DNA of 13,880 nucleotides from Lachnospiraceae bacterium (GCA_017475845.1 JAFVEU010000121.1:1-13880); one strand, 5' to 3'; positions 6,101 through 13,842 are shown, numbered from the stretch's first letter. Notes: generated by a model not told the origin, from the sequence alone. A program made the numbers and translations.

Positions 6101-7929
6101 CCCGCCAGGTACTTTTCATAATTATATGAGTTTCCCCTGGTTCCTGCTCCGTACGTAAGCTTTAATACCTTAACGGAGTTTTCCGGAAGATCTGCATAGT
6201 AAATATTGTCATACGAAGGGATCAGTTCCCTTAAGAGCTGTTCTGCCTCCTCCTTCCTGTCGCTGTCGTCAACAGCTTCCGCCTCATGGAGAAAGCTCAT
6301 GAACACACATCTTTTGCCGACGGAAGAGATGAGCCTGTTATCCAGGATATAGTTCCTGCCGCCAAGGGAGAATTCCAGATCCTTTTCGACCCCGTCCTTT
6401 TTTATCAGATCCGCGGTCTCACGGAATCTCAAAGACAGCTCCGTGTTTCCGGCGTTGGCGGTTTCCTGCAGCACATCCCTGGGGTCGTATCCGGTCCGGG
6501 CGATAAGATTATAGAATTCGCTGTTGGCGAAGAATACCTCAAAACGCTCCCCGTTGTAAAGGCTGAGGCACATGGCCCTGCTTCCCGTCAGATCGATAAG
6601 ACCGGCTTTTGAATAGAGTTCACCTTCCTCCGGGTCCTCCCATTCCATGGTCTTATTCTCTTCATAGCCTTTAACGGTATCCTCAAGGGAAGTGAGCTTT
6701 CCGTAATAGTAGCCCTGAACGACCTCACAGCCCATTGACCTTAAGAATTCCAGATGTTCCCTGGTCTCCACACCCTCTGAAATGGTGTGGATCGAAAGAT
6801 TCTTGGCCATGACGATTATCGATTCCACGATCTTCCGGCTTCTTTCGGTGAAATTCCGCAGGAGCTCCATGTCTATCTTTATGGCGTCAAAGCGGAAATC
6901 GTTCAGCATGTTGAGAGAAGAGTAGCCGTTGCCGAAATCATCTATCAGTACTCTGAACCTCATGCCATGGAGCTTTTCGATCTCCTCGCGCATGAGCTCC
7001 GGGTTTTTCAGTATGGCTTTTTCCGTGATCTCCACCACAATAAGTGAGGGATCGATGTCATTATCCCTGGCTATCCCCGACAGCGTATCCGGCACATTAA
7101 GTACCAGGAAATCCGCATAGGTGAGATTTAGTGATACAGGGAGAGGGCTGAAGCCCATATCCTTAAGACGTCTTATATTGCGGACAACCTCGCGGATAAC
7201 GAAGGTATCCAGCTTCCATGTGAGGTTCTGCTCCTCAAGTATTGGGATATATACCGAGGGAAGAAGGGTCCCTCTTTCGGGATCCTCCCATCTGGTCAAT
7301 GCTTCGGCACCGCAGAATTTATCATTTAAGAGCCGGACCTGGGACTGGTAATACAGTTTGATATCACCTTTTTTAATTGCGCTGTCGATATTATCCGCGA
7401 TAAAGGAACGGAGTTTCATCTCCGAATCCATTCTGTCATCAAAATAGTTTATGTCCGAAACACCGGATCTTTTGCTGCTCCTGCAGGCAAATACCGCCTT
7501 TTCACATACCGAATCCATGCTGTCCGTGTCTTTCGAATATCCGCTGTATACCCCGGCTTTGATGGCTATCCTTTCCCCGTTGCTGCGGAGCTCCATATCC
7601 TTTATAAGCTGGGGGAGGAATACATCGGCACCTTTGATATCGGTATATGCATAGAAACAGAAGGTATCGGACCTGCTGCAGTGTTCGTTTCCGAAATACT
7701 TCCGGAGAAGCTCCGAAAAACCCTTTATAAGGCTGTTTCCTTCAGCTTCGCCGAACCTGGCTATATAGGGCCTGATGCCTTTTATGTCAAAGAAGATCAT
7801 GACTGGATCCTCACCCCTGTCATAAGCCGTCAGGAAATGATCTTCCGCATTTTTCAGAAAGACTGTCATAAGGGGAAGACGGGTCAGATCATCATATTTT
7901 GTTTTGTCATTGTGGATACTGCTGAACAT
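3118..7929 (-). CDS. Very large EAL-PAS-GAF-GGDEF cyclic-di-GMP turnover protein
   Basis: A 1603-residue soluble protein, first gene of the operon. Approximate order: degenerate GGDEF (1-175; starts YDDLTRLP, but RSDTF near 86-90 replaces the signature); EAL (178-425); two PAS-like regions (440-550 and 565-690); PAS (722-840); second degenerate GGDEF (845-985; TGLLN present, TQSCGYTV at 927-934 where GGDEF should be); PAS (1020-1120); GAF (1135-1285); GGDEF (1300-1460; GGDEL at 1380-1384); terminal PAS (1475-1595). EAL residues expected for phosphodiesterase activity are present: E209, N268, E300, D330, D331, K351, E385, Q405. The third GGDEF retains GGDE with Phe replaced by Leu; the product-inhibition I-site RxxD is absent (NENS at 1371-1374). 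I infer a phosphodiesterase, possibly also a cyclase. No membrane segment is seen. ATG 7929 is the only upstream start, since an in-frame stop lies 5 codons before it, and it has no Shine-Dalgarno. Confidence 0.93.
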   Translation of the reverse strand: MFSSIHNDKTKYDDLTRLPLMTVFLKNAEDHFLTAYDRGEDPVMIFFDIKGIRPYIARFGEAEGNSLIKGFSELLRKYFGNEHCSRSDTFCFYAYTDIKGADVFLPQLIKDMELRSNGERIAIKAGVYSGYSKDTDSMDSVCEKAVFACRSSKRSGVSDINYFDDRMDSEMKLRSFIADNIDSAIKKGDIKLYYQSQVRLLNDKFCGAEALTRWEDPERGTLLPSVYIPILEEQNLTWKLDTFVIREVVRNIRRLKDMGFSPLPVSLNLTYADFLVLNVPDTLSGIARDNDIDPSLIVVEITEKAILKNPELMREEIEKLHGMRFRVLIDDFGNGYSSLNMLNDFRFDAIKIDMELLRNFTERSRKIVESIIVMAKNLSIHTISEGVETREHLEFLRSMGCEVVQGYYYGKLTSLEDTVKGYEENKTMEWEDPEEGELYSKAGLIDLTGSRAMCLSLYNGERFEVFFANSEFYNLIARTGYDPRDVLQETANAGNTELSLRFRETADLIKKDGVEKDLEFSLGGRNYILDNRLISSVGKRCVFMSFLHEAEAVDDSDRKEEAEQLLRELIPSYDNIYYADLPENSVKVLKLTYGAGTRGNSYNYEKYLAGYVDSGLIYPSDSERFLHTFDKKNLSEKFSTGGAPSFLTIFRIKINDVFKWVTFRISGVPGSNGSRIIALISVIEHEVHGEFVEMARQVLGYSAATSESSAFSSEDAEELIKEDFLWNTLMDVSDVRYFWKDRDRRFLGASNSFLEFYGFDSIHDILGKNDEEMGWHPDDTQYRSDELDVLEKGTVIRNSPGQIYARGAKVNILATKYPIYKNGQIVGLIGYFMDSDIVLTSGDEMDHALFVDIKTGLLNSRGLFMTLQSLDDNYRGNGTMYGAAMFEAAEYQRIFADHGREAAEELSTNIGNAIKRCFSGDAVVAKTQSCGYTVCVKGSECVDFKEAVEKCREKISALGTMDTGPLTVCKAMVLADERPTFHDVFTLLLSRFNEDKRINNADFDLDEVRGEIPDVYKDLPVPFITMRPVISASTVSDVKYVFVNNKYCEYSGLSRIDILGKNYRECFDDNVTDWINYAGRAANGETVTGRVFEISFGQWMDYIATPSSIPGCCNVVFWPVEDTKKERELLTKGHEADNAIIRIARFLNKAGELEVGINKSFAELGRVLKPDRVYMLNLEGMPVYEWCAGGVMPRSSINPETSGFNIDRLKGALIKNDSVVADDLEALRKANPKAYEFLIWEGIRSFIIVPLYDSNMELMGIVGVDNFDKKEVATTKRLLEEVSYFISSKMTTYHLMNRLNIMSNRDELTGLLNRHGFRAEMDDYLDENPEDPFTLILIDVDDFKIVNDMYGHATGDDVLRNLAGDLNDIFNENSIIARTGGDELSVAVKGTTAKEALPLIKELSESEHTFEFEEKTYPFRLSIGFAEYPAQADDMSMLLQMADSALYNVKSVGKHGYRQYSTDIKITKRLQLAFNIKNVARYIPGAILVYKADSDKKILYANDELIKMFECENLEDFMDYTGGTFDGIVHPDEIKEVDDIIWAQIDEKVNYCKDYVDYRIVTKKNNIKEVIDCGRFVDSEFYGKVFYVMLLDKGEWRRSKGEI

Positions 7930-7938
7930 ACGAAGGTT

Positions 7939-7968
7939 ATTTTACATCAAAACAACTGTTTTTTTCAA
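7939..7968 (-). promoter_or_regulatory. Predicted sigma-A-type promoter of the c-di-GMP operon
   Basis: On the minus strand TTGAAA (7968-7963) is followed after 18 nt by TAAAAT (7944-7939). Only nine bases lie between the -10 box and the ATG at 7929, so the transcript should start at or within about three bases of the initiation codon. This fits the absence of a Shine-Dalgarno sequence. The hexamers are seen; promoter activity is inferred. Confidence 0.55.
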
Positions 7969-8023
7969 CACCTGTTTACAGTCAAAAATTGTCATTTTCA
8001 TACTGTAATTTACAGGCATACTA

Positions 8024-8032
8024 TGGTATAAT
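8024..8032 (+). promoter_or_regulatory. Extended -10 promoter of the chemoreceptor gene
   Basis: TGGTATAAT matches the extended -10 consensus (TGn plus a perfect TATAAT at 8027-8032). The -35 position (about 8004-8009, TGTAAT) is weak, as is common for extended -10 promoters. Expected start is near 8039, giving a leader of about 55 nt. I see no sigma-28 flagellar promoter pattern, so expression looks housekeeping-sigma driven. Confidence 0.7.
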
Positions 8033-8044
8033 TTTCTTACTATA

Positions 8045-8063
8045 CGCAGGAACAAAGCCTGTG
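8045..8063 (+). other. Small leader hairpin upstream of the chemoreceptor gene
   Basis: CGCAGG (8045-8050) can pair with CCTGTG (8058-8063), including one G-U pair, around a 7-nt loop. It falls near the predicted 5' end of the transcript and before AAAGGAG (8080-8086). It is too small for a known riboswitch; a role in mRNA stability is possible but unproven. Confidence 0.3.
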
Positions 8064-8094
8064 GAGCGGAAATAACGGGAAAGGAGATCAATGC

Positions 8095-10191
8095 ATGGCA
8101 GATAGCAAAGAGAATATCAGGAAGAAAAGGACAGGTCTGGGACTGAAAGCCAAAATGCTTCTCGGTATAATCCCGGTGGTACTGGTGGGGCTTGTGATCG
8201 TGACTTTTGTGAGCACCAGTCAGGCCGGAGGAGAGATAAACAGCCTTACCGAGGAAAAAGCCAGCGAAATGCTTGACGGTAATATCAGCAGTATCAATTC
8301 TACCCTTCAGGAATTCCGCACCACGGCACTGACTCTGTCCAGAACCGTCGGGGCTACTTACGGCTCCACCGATCTTGCAACCTACGAGGAGGTCTTTTCA
8401 AAGGTGGTTGCGGACAATGATTCCGTTCTGGGCAGCGGCATATGGTTTGAACCCGGGGTTTATCAGGGACAGGAGTTTGCAGGTCCCTACTGGACAAAGG
8501 ATTCCGCCGGAAAGGTTTATTATACGGACGAGTATTCAAATGCGGAATATAATTATCCGGCCCAGGAATACTATACCAATGCCAAGGCCATGAAGACCAT
8601 GGATGCGGTGATCACAGACCCGTACTATGATCCTTCCAGCGGACATATAATGGCCACATGTTCGGCACCGATATTTAACGGGGACGGGGATTATGTGGGA
8701 TGTATCACCGTTGATACCGAGCTCACCCAGATACAGGAGATAGTATCGGGAATGAAGCTCGGGCAGGATTCGGAGGCCATGCTGCTTGATTCCCAGGGCT
8801 TCTTCCTCTACGACAAGGATGATTCGAAAATGGACGGAAGCTGCACCATAGCAAATGACAGCAATGCCTCACTTGCAGCGGTGAGCTCCACGGTTATGGG
8901 GTCGGAAAGCGGAGTGACCGCCTATAAGGTGAACGGCGCGTCCTATGAGATATTCTTTGCCACTGTTCCGGAGGTTAACTGGAAGCTCCTTATAACCTTA
9001 AGGGAAAGCGAGATGAAATCAGCTACCAACAGGATAGGGACCATTTCCACCGTTATCTGTATCATAGCCATCCTTATCTGCGGCATTATCATCCTCTTCC
9101 TGGTCAGCAATATCTCAAAGAGTGTGGACAGGGTAAAGAAATTTGCAGGGGAACTGGCAAAGGGCGATTTTACGGTAGATAAGATAAAGAACAGGAGTAA
9201 TGATGAGCTGGGACAGATGTCCGAATCCTTAAATGACATGTATGAGAGCAACAGGAGCGTTATCGGACAGGTTTCGGAGGAGTCCGTAAAGATAAGCGAG
9301 GCCAGCTCCTCCCTTTCCGGCATGGCGGATCAGCTCTCCACCGACTTTGAGCAGATAAGGAGCAATATGAGCGGCGTGAATGATGCCATGATGAGCGCTT
9401 CCGCGGCTACGGAGGAGATAAATGCTTCGGTTGAGGAAGTAAATGCATCGGTACAGCTCCTTTCCGCAGAGACTAATGAAACAAAGCAGAAGGCCATGGA
9501 TATCCAGGAGAGGGCAAAGCAGATCGAGAAGAACTCCAGGATCGCCTACGACAACGCTCTCAGTGCTGCGGATGCCCGGGAAGCGGACGTGAAGGAAGCC
9601 AATGAAAAAGCCGCTATTGTGAACCAGATCGGATCCCTTGCGGATTCCATAGCAAATATAGCGGATCAGATAAACCTGCTTTCCCTGAACGCTTCCATAG
9701 AGGCGGCAAGGGCCGGGGAGCACGGCAAGGGCTTTGCGGTAGTGGCATCCGAGATCAATAAGCTGGCTCTTGATACCGCGGAAGCCGTGGAACAGATACA
9801 GGGCACCATAGGTGAAGTGCAGGGTGCTTTTTCGGGGCTTCTGGATTCCACGAACCAGCTCCTTACCTTTATGACCACCACCGTTTCCAATGATTACAAT
9901 GATTTCATAAATATGGCTAACCAGTACGGTACCGATGCCGCCTCCTTCGGAGAAGAATCGGAGAAGATAGCGGAAATGGTACAGACCATAAGGGAAGCCA
10001 TGGGCGAGGTGAGCGACGCGATACAGAACATAGCCGAGTCCACCCAGGAAACCGCCGAGAGATCCACAAATGTGGCGGATACCGTGGAGAATGTGGGATA
10101 TGTGGTGGACAACGTAACGGATATGTCCGGAAAACAGAATACCATCGCTGCTTCCCTTACCGAGGTTGTGGGTAAGTTTAAGCTCCGTTGA
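8095..10191 (+). CDS. Methyl-accepting chemotaxis protein with dCache sensor domain
   Basis: A 698-residue transmembrane chemoreceptor. ATG 8095 has AAAGGAG (8080-8086) 8 nt upstream; an out-of-frame ATG at 8091 is ignored. Order: basic cytoplasmic N-terminus; TM1 (about 20-40); extracellular sensor (about 41-310) with the double-Cache look (GIWFEPG, EYYTNAKAM, ITDPYYDPSSGHIMATCSAPIF, then a second lobe to VNWKLLITL); TM2 (about 316-338); HAMP (about 338-392); long coiled-coil signalling domain. The hairpin tip, about 520-555, carries the conserved IADQINLLSLNASIEAARAGEHGKGFAVVASEINKLA-type motif that binds CheA/CheW, split here into recognisable parts NLLSLNASIEAARAGE and GKGFAVVASEI. There is no CheR-tethering pentapeptide at the C-terminus. 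The canonical amino-acid-binding R-x-W-Y pattern of dCache_1 is not seen (PAQEYY in its place), so the ligand is unknown. Divergent from the c-di-GMP operon. Confidence 0.95.
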   Translation: MADSKENIRKKRTGLGLKAKMLLGIIPVVLVGLVIVTFVSTSQAGGEINSLTEEKASEMLDGNISSINSTLQEFRTTALTLSRTVGATYGSTDLATYEEVFSKVVADNDSVLGSGIWFEPGVYQGQEFAGPYWTKDSAGKVYYTDEYSNAEYNYPAQEYYTNAKAMKTMDAVITDPYYDPSSGHIMATCSAPIFNGDGDYVGCITVDTELTQIQEIVSGMKLGQDSEAMLLDSQGFFLYDKDDSKMDGSCTIANDSNASLAAVSSTVMGSESGVTAYKVNGASYEIFFATVPEVNWKLLITLRESEMKSATNRIGTISTVICIIAILICGIIILFLVSNISKSVDRVKKFAGELAKGDFTVDKIKNRSNDELGQMSESLNDMYESNRSVIGQVSEESVKISEASSSLSGMADQLSTDFEQIRSNMSGVNDAMMSASAATEEINASVEEVNASVQLLSAETNETKQKAMDIQERAKQIEKNSRIAYDNALSAADAREADVKEANEKAAIVNQIGSLADSIANIADQINLLSLNASIEAARAGEHGKGFAVVASEINKLALDTAEAVEQIQGTIGEVQGAFSGLLDSTNQLLTFMTTTVSNDYNDFINMANQYGTDAASFGEESEKIAEMVQTIREAMGEVSDAIQNIAESTQETAERSTNVADTVENVGYVVDNVTDMSGKQNTIAASLTEVVGKFKLR

Positions 10192-10194
10192 TTA

Positions 10195-10223
10195 TTTACA
10201 TTCTCTTTTGCTTATGTTAAACT
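10195..10223 (+). promoter_or_regulatory. Predicted nifJ promoter
   Basis: TTTACA (10195-10200) is followed after exactly 17 nt by TAAACT (10218-10223), which is preceded by TGT (10215-10217), an extended -10 element. It starts three bases after the chemoreceptor stop codon. The expected start site near 10230 lies inside the left arm of the following hairpin. I see no comparable promoter between the hairpin and the nifJ ATG. Activity is inferred. Confidence 0.6.
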
Positions 10224-10224
10224 A

Positions 10225-10257
10225 GAATCTGCGGCATTTGCCGCAGGTTCTTGTTTT
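10225..10257 (+). terminator. Terminator-like hairpin between the chemoreceptor and nifJ genes
   Basis: GAATCTGCGGC (10225-10235) pairs with GCCGCAGGTTC (10240-10250), an 11-bp stem with one T-G pair and an ATTT loop. The T-rich run TTGTTTTTT (10251-10259) follows. This is a good intrinsic terminator for the chemoreceptor gene. Its place just after the apparent nifJ promoter also allows a second reading: a 5' stem-loop on the nifJ mRNA. Confidence 0.8.
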
Positions 10258-10287
10258 TTATCTTAATTTTTGTAGGAGGAATATCAA

Positions 10288-13200
10288 ATGGCAAGATTCA
10301 AAAAGACCATGGATGGTAACGAAGCTGCGGCTCATGCATCGTATATCTTTACCGACTGCGCAGCTATCTACCCCATCACGCCTTCATCACCGATGGCAGA
10401 GCACACCGATGAATGGGCAACAGCCGGAAGAAAGAACATCTTCGGCAATACTGTAAAGATCGTTGAGATGGAATCTGAGGGAGGAGCAGCAGGTGCTGTT
10501 CACGGATCCCTTGTGGCAGGTGCACTTACATCTACCTACACCGCATCCCAGGGACTTCTTCTCATGATCCCCAATCTCTATAAGATTGCAGGTGAGAGAC
10601 TTCCCGGAGTCATCAACGTTTCGGCTCGCTGTATAGCAAGCCATGCCCTCAATATTTTCGGAGATCATTCCGATGTATATGCATGCCGTCAGACAGGCTG
10701 TGCAATGCTTTGCGAATCTTCCGTTCAGGAAGTAATGGATCTCACTCCCGTAGCTTATCTTTCAGCTATCAAGGGAACCATTCCTTTCATAAACTTCTTT
10801 GACGGCTTCCGTACCTCCCATGAGATACAGAAGATCGACTGCTGGGCAAATGAGGACTTCGAAGATATCCTTGATCAGGATGCCATCGATAAGTTCCGTG
10901 CAAACGCACTTAACCCCAATCACCCCTGTGAAAAGGGTTCTGCCCAGAATCCGGACGTATTCTTCCAGACAAGAGAGAGCTGCAACAGCGCTTACAATGA
11001 TCTTCCCGCCATTGTTCAGGATTATATGGACAAGATCAATAAGAAGATCGGCACTGATTATAAGCTCTTTAACTACTACGGCGCTCCCGATGCTACTCAT
11101 ATCATCGTAGCAATGGGTTCCGTAAACGACACCATAGAAGAGACCATCGACTACCTCGCAGCCAAGGGCGAGAAGGTTGGTCTTGTTAAGGTTCGTCTCT
11201 TCAGACCTTTCGCAGCAGATGCGTTTATAAGTGCTATTCCTGACACGGTTAAGACCATTTCCGTTCTTGACCGCACCAAGGAGCCCGGTTCCATAGCTGA
11301 GCCTCTTGCGCAGGATGTTATGACTGCAGTCCGCGGCACAAAGTTTGAAAGCGTTGAGATCCTTCGCGGACGTTACGGCCTGGGTTCAAAGGATACCACT
11401 CCCAACCAGATCGTTGCCGTATATCACAACAGTGAGAAGAAGGAATTCACCCTCGGTATCTTTGATGATGTTACCAATCTTTCACTGGATGCAGGTCCCG
11501 AGCTCGTTACCACTCCCGAAGGCACAGTATGCTGTAAGTTCTGGGGTCTTGGAGCAGACGGAACCGTTGGAGCCAACAAGAACTCCATCAAGATCATCGG
11601 TGACAACACGGATAAGTATGTTCAGGCTTACTTTGACTATGATTCAAAGAAGTCCGGCGGTATCACAATGTCCCACTTAAGGTTCGGTGACAAGCCCATC
11701 AAGTCCACCTACCTTATCCATCAGGCCAATTTCGTTGCCTGCCATAATGCAGCTTACGTGCGTAAGTACAACATGGTCCAGGAGCTGGTTGACGGCGGTA
11801 CCTTCCTCCTTAACTGCCCCTGGTCCGGAGAAGAGCTGGATGAGCACCTTCCCGGACAGGTTAAGGCCTATATCGCAAACCACAATATCAAGTTCTATAC
11901 CATCGACGGTGTGAAGCTCGGTATCGAGTCCGGCATGGGACCCACCAGGATCAATACCATCCTTCAGTCCGCATTCTTCAAGCTTACCGGCATCATCCCC
12001 GAGGGAGAGGCCATCGAGCACATGAAGGCTGCTGCAAAGAAGACCTACGGCTTAAAGGGTGATGACGTTGTTCAGAAGAACTGGAACGCTATCGACCTTG
12101 GTGCTACCGGCATCGTTGAGGTTAAGGTTCCCGATTCCTGGAAGGACGGCAAGGACGAGGGTCTTGATTATCCCAAGGCTACAAAGGGCTCAAAGGATGT
12201 CATCGACTTCGTAAACGATATCCAGATCAAGGTTTCCGCTCAGGAAGGAAATTCCATCCCCGTTTCTGTAGTACAGAGATATACAGACGGTTCAACTCCT
12301 TCCGGAACAGCCGCTTACGAGAAGAGAGGCGTTTCCGTAGCAGTTCCCGTATGGAATGCAGACAACTGTATACAGTGTGAGTTCTGCTCATATGTATGTC
12401 CTCACGCTGCCATCCGTCCCGTTGCCATGACCGAGGATGAGGCTGCAAAGGCTCCCGAAGGAATGGTTTCCAAGGATCTTACGGGTATGCCCGGATACAA
12501 GTTCTCCATCGTTGTTTCCGATATGGACTGCCTTGGCTGCGGCTCCTGCGCAAACGTATGTCCCGGCATGAAGGGCAATAAGGCTCTCGAAATGAAGACC
12601 CTTGACGATGCTCTTAAGGCTGAGCAGGTTTACTTCGATTATGCAGTAGATCTTCCCGAGAAGAAGGAAGTTATCGATAAGTTCAAGGTTAACTCCGTAA
12701 AGGGCTCACAGTTCAAGCAGCCCCTGCTTGAGTTCTCAGGCGCATGCGCAGGCTGTGGTGAGACACCTTATGCAAAGCTTGTTACACAGCTCTTCGGAGA
12801 CAGGATGTACATCGCAAATGCAACAGGATGTTCCAGTATCTGGGGCAACTCCTCACCTTCAACTCCTTATACGGTTAATAAGGAAGGACACGGACCCGCC
12901 TGGGATAACTCCCTCTTTGAGGATAACGCGGAGTTCGGTTACGGAATGCTCCTTGCACAGAAGACTCTGAGAGGCAACTTAAGGGCTCTGGCAGAGGCTC
13001 TTGCAGAGAAGGATCCTTCCGTTAAGGCTGCTGTTGACAAGTGGATCGAGACTTATGATTCCACAGCCCTCAACACAGATGCAGCAAATGAGCTGGTCAA
13101 GGCTCTGGAAGGCAATTCTGCTCCCGAGGCTAAGGAACTTGTTAAGAATAAGGACTTCCTTGCAAAGAAGTCACAGTGGATCTTCGGTGGAGACGGCTGG

Positions 13201-13812
13201 TCATATGACATCGGCTTCGGTGGCCTGGATCACGTTCTTGCTTCCGGTGAAGATGTAAACGTATTCGTATTCAATACCGAGGTTTATTCAAATACAGGCG
13301 GACAGTCCTCCAAGGCTACTCCTACCGGTGCTGTTGCACAGTTCGCAGCAGGCGGTAAGGAGATCAAGCAGAAGGATCTGGCAGGTATCGCTATGAGCTA
13401 CGGCTATGTATATGTGGCACAGGTTTCCATGGGTGCAAACATGAAGCAGCTCGTTGATGCCATCACAGAGGCCGAGAGCTATCACGGACCTTCACTGATC
13501 ATCGGTTATGCTCCCTGCATCAACCACAGGATCAGGGTCGGCATGGGCAAGGCCATGGAAGAAGAGAAGAAGGCTGTCGATGCAGGATACTGGAACCTCT
13601 TCAGGTTCAATCCCGATGCGGAGAAGAAGTTCACCCTTGACTCCAAGGCTGCAACAGTTCCTTATCAGGACTTCCTTGACGGAGAGGCAAGATATACCGC
13701 TCTTAAGAAGGTTAACGCCGAGAAGGCCGACAGGCTCTTCAAGGCAGCTGCCGAGAATGCAGAGAAGCGCTTCACACATCTGCAGGGATTGGTGGATCTT
13801 TACAGCAAGTGA
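10288..13812 (+). CDS. nifJ: Pyruvate:ferredoxin (flavodoxin) oxidoreductase, single-chain PFOR
   Basis: A complete 1174-residue enzyme that oxidises pyruvate with CoA to acetyl-CoA and CO2 and passes electrons to ferredoxin, in the cytoplasm. AGGAGG (10274-10279) lies 8 nt before the ATG. Residue positions match the Desulfovibrio africanus enzyme: T31 in YPITPSSP and R114 in SARCIASHA (pyruvate contacts), E64 in EMESEGG (TPP). The ferredoxin-like insert has two 4Fe-4S motifs: C694, C697, C700, C704 and C748, C751, C754, C758. The cluster next to TPP is held by C820, C823, C848 and C1077. TPP/Mg binding is seen in GDGWSYDIG (968-976) and FNTEVYSNTGGQ (995-1006). It ends soon after the TPP domain, without the long C-terminal extension of D. 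africanus. By eye, codon choice is more biased than in the neighbours (many GTT, GCT, AAG, CTT), as expected for an abundant catabolic enzyme. Transcribed alone in this window. Confidence 0.98.
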   Translation: MARFKKTMDGNEAAAHASYIFTDCAAIYPITPSSPMAEHTDEWATAGRKNIFGNTVKIVEMESEGGAAGAVHGSLVAGALTSTYTASQGLLLMIPNLYKIAGERLPGVINVSARCIASHALNIFGDHSDVYACRQTGCAMLCESSVQEVMDLTPVAYLSAIKGTIPFINFFDGFRTSHEIQKIDCWANEDFEDILDQDAIDKFRANALNPNHPCEKGSAQNPDVFFQTRESCNSAYNDLPAIVQDYMDKINKKIGTDYKLFNYYGAPDATHIIVAMGSVNDTIEETIDYLAAKGEKVGLVKVRLFRPFAADAFISAIPDTVKTISVLDRTKEPGSIAEPLAQDVMTAVRGTKFESVEILRGRYGLGSKDTTPNQIVAVYHNSEKKEFTLGIFDDVTNLSLDAGPELVTTPEGTVCCKFWGLGADGTVGANKNSIKIIGDNTDKYVQAYFDYDSKKSGGITMSHLRFGDKPIKSTYLIHQANFVACHNAAYVRKYNMVQELVDGGTFLLNCPWSGEELDEHLPGQVKAYIANHNIKFYTIDGVKLGIESGMGPTRINTILQSAFFKLTGIIPEGEAIEHMKAAAKKTYGLKGDDVVQKNWNAIDLGATGIVEVKVPDSWKDGKDEGLDYPKATKGSKDVIDFVNDIQIKVSAQEGNSIPVSVVQRYTDGSTPSGTAAYEKRGVSVAVPVWNADNCIQCEFCSYVCPHAAIRPVAMTEDEAAKAPEGMVSKDLTGMPGYKFSIVVSDMDCLGCGSCANVCPGMKGNKALEMKTLDDALKAEQVYFDYAVDLPEKKEVIDKFKVNSVKGSQFKQPLLEFSGACAGCGETPYAKLVTQLFGDRMYIANATGCSSIWGNSSPSTPYTVNKEGHGPAWDNSLFEDNAEFGYGMLLAQKTLRGNLRALAEALAEKDPSVKAAVDKWIETYDSTALNTDAANELVKALEGNSAPEAKELVKNKDFLAKKSQWIFGGDGWSYDIGFGGLDHVLASGEDVNVFVFNTEVYSNTGGQSSKATPTGAVAQFAAGGKEIKQKDLAGIAMSYGYVYVAQVSMGANMKQLVDAITEAESYHGPSLIIGYAPCINHRIRVGMGKAMEEEKKAVDAGYWNLFRFNPDAEKKFTLDSKAATVPYQDFLDGEARYTALKKVNAEKADRLFKAAAENAEKRFTHLQGLVDLYSK

Positions 13813-13836
13813 GAAATCATCAGATTTCTCGCTTGC
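13805..13836 (+). other. 14-bp hairpin spanning the nifJ stop codon
   Basis: GCAAGTGAGAAATC (13805-13818) pairs with GATTTCTCGCTTGC (13823-13836) around an ATCA loop, with one G-U pair; the TGA stop (13810-13812) is inside the left arm. No U-run follows, so it is more likely a 3'-end stabiliser or part of a compound element than a terminator by itself. Confidence 0.75.
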
Positions 13837-13842
13837 GTAAAT

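Noticed and set aside
4984..6129. Plus-strand open frames (for example 4984-5427 and 5602-6129) opposite the c-di-GMP gene
   Set aside because: Shadows of the strongly coding minus strand; no family motif and no start signals.
8039..8094. c-di-GMP (GEMM) riboswitch in the chemoreceptor leader
   Set aside because: The leader is only about 55 nt; ACGCAGGAACAAAGCCTG faintly recalls part of the aptamer, but the tetraloop/receptor and second helix are missing.
9229..9723. Minus-strand frames opposite the chemoreceptor gene
   Set aside because: Mirror of the coiled-coil coding sequence; no domains and no promoter or ribosome binding site.
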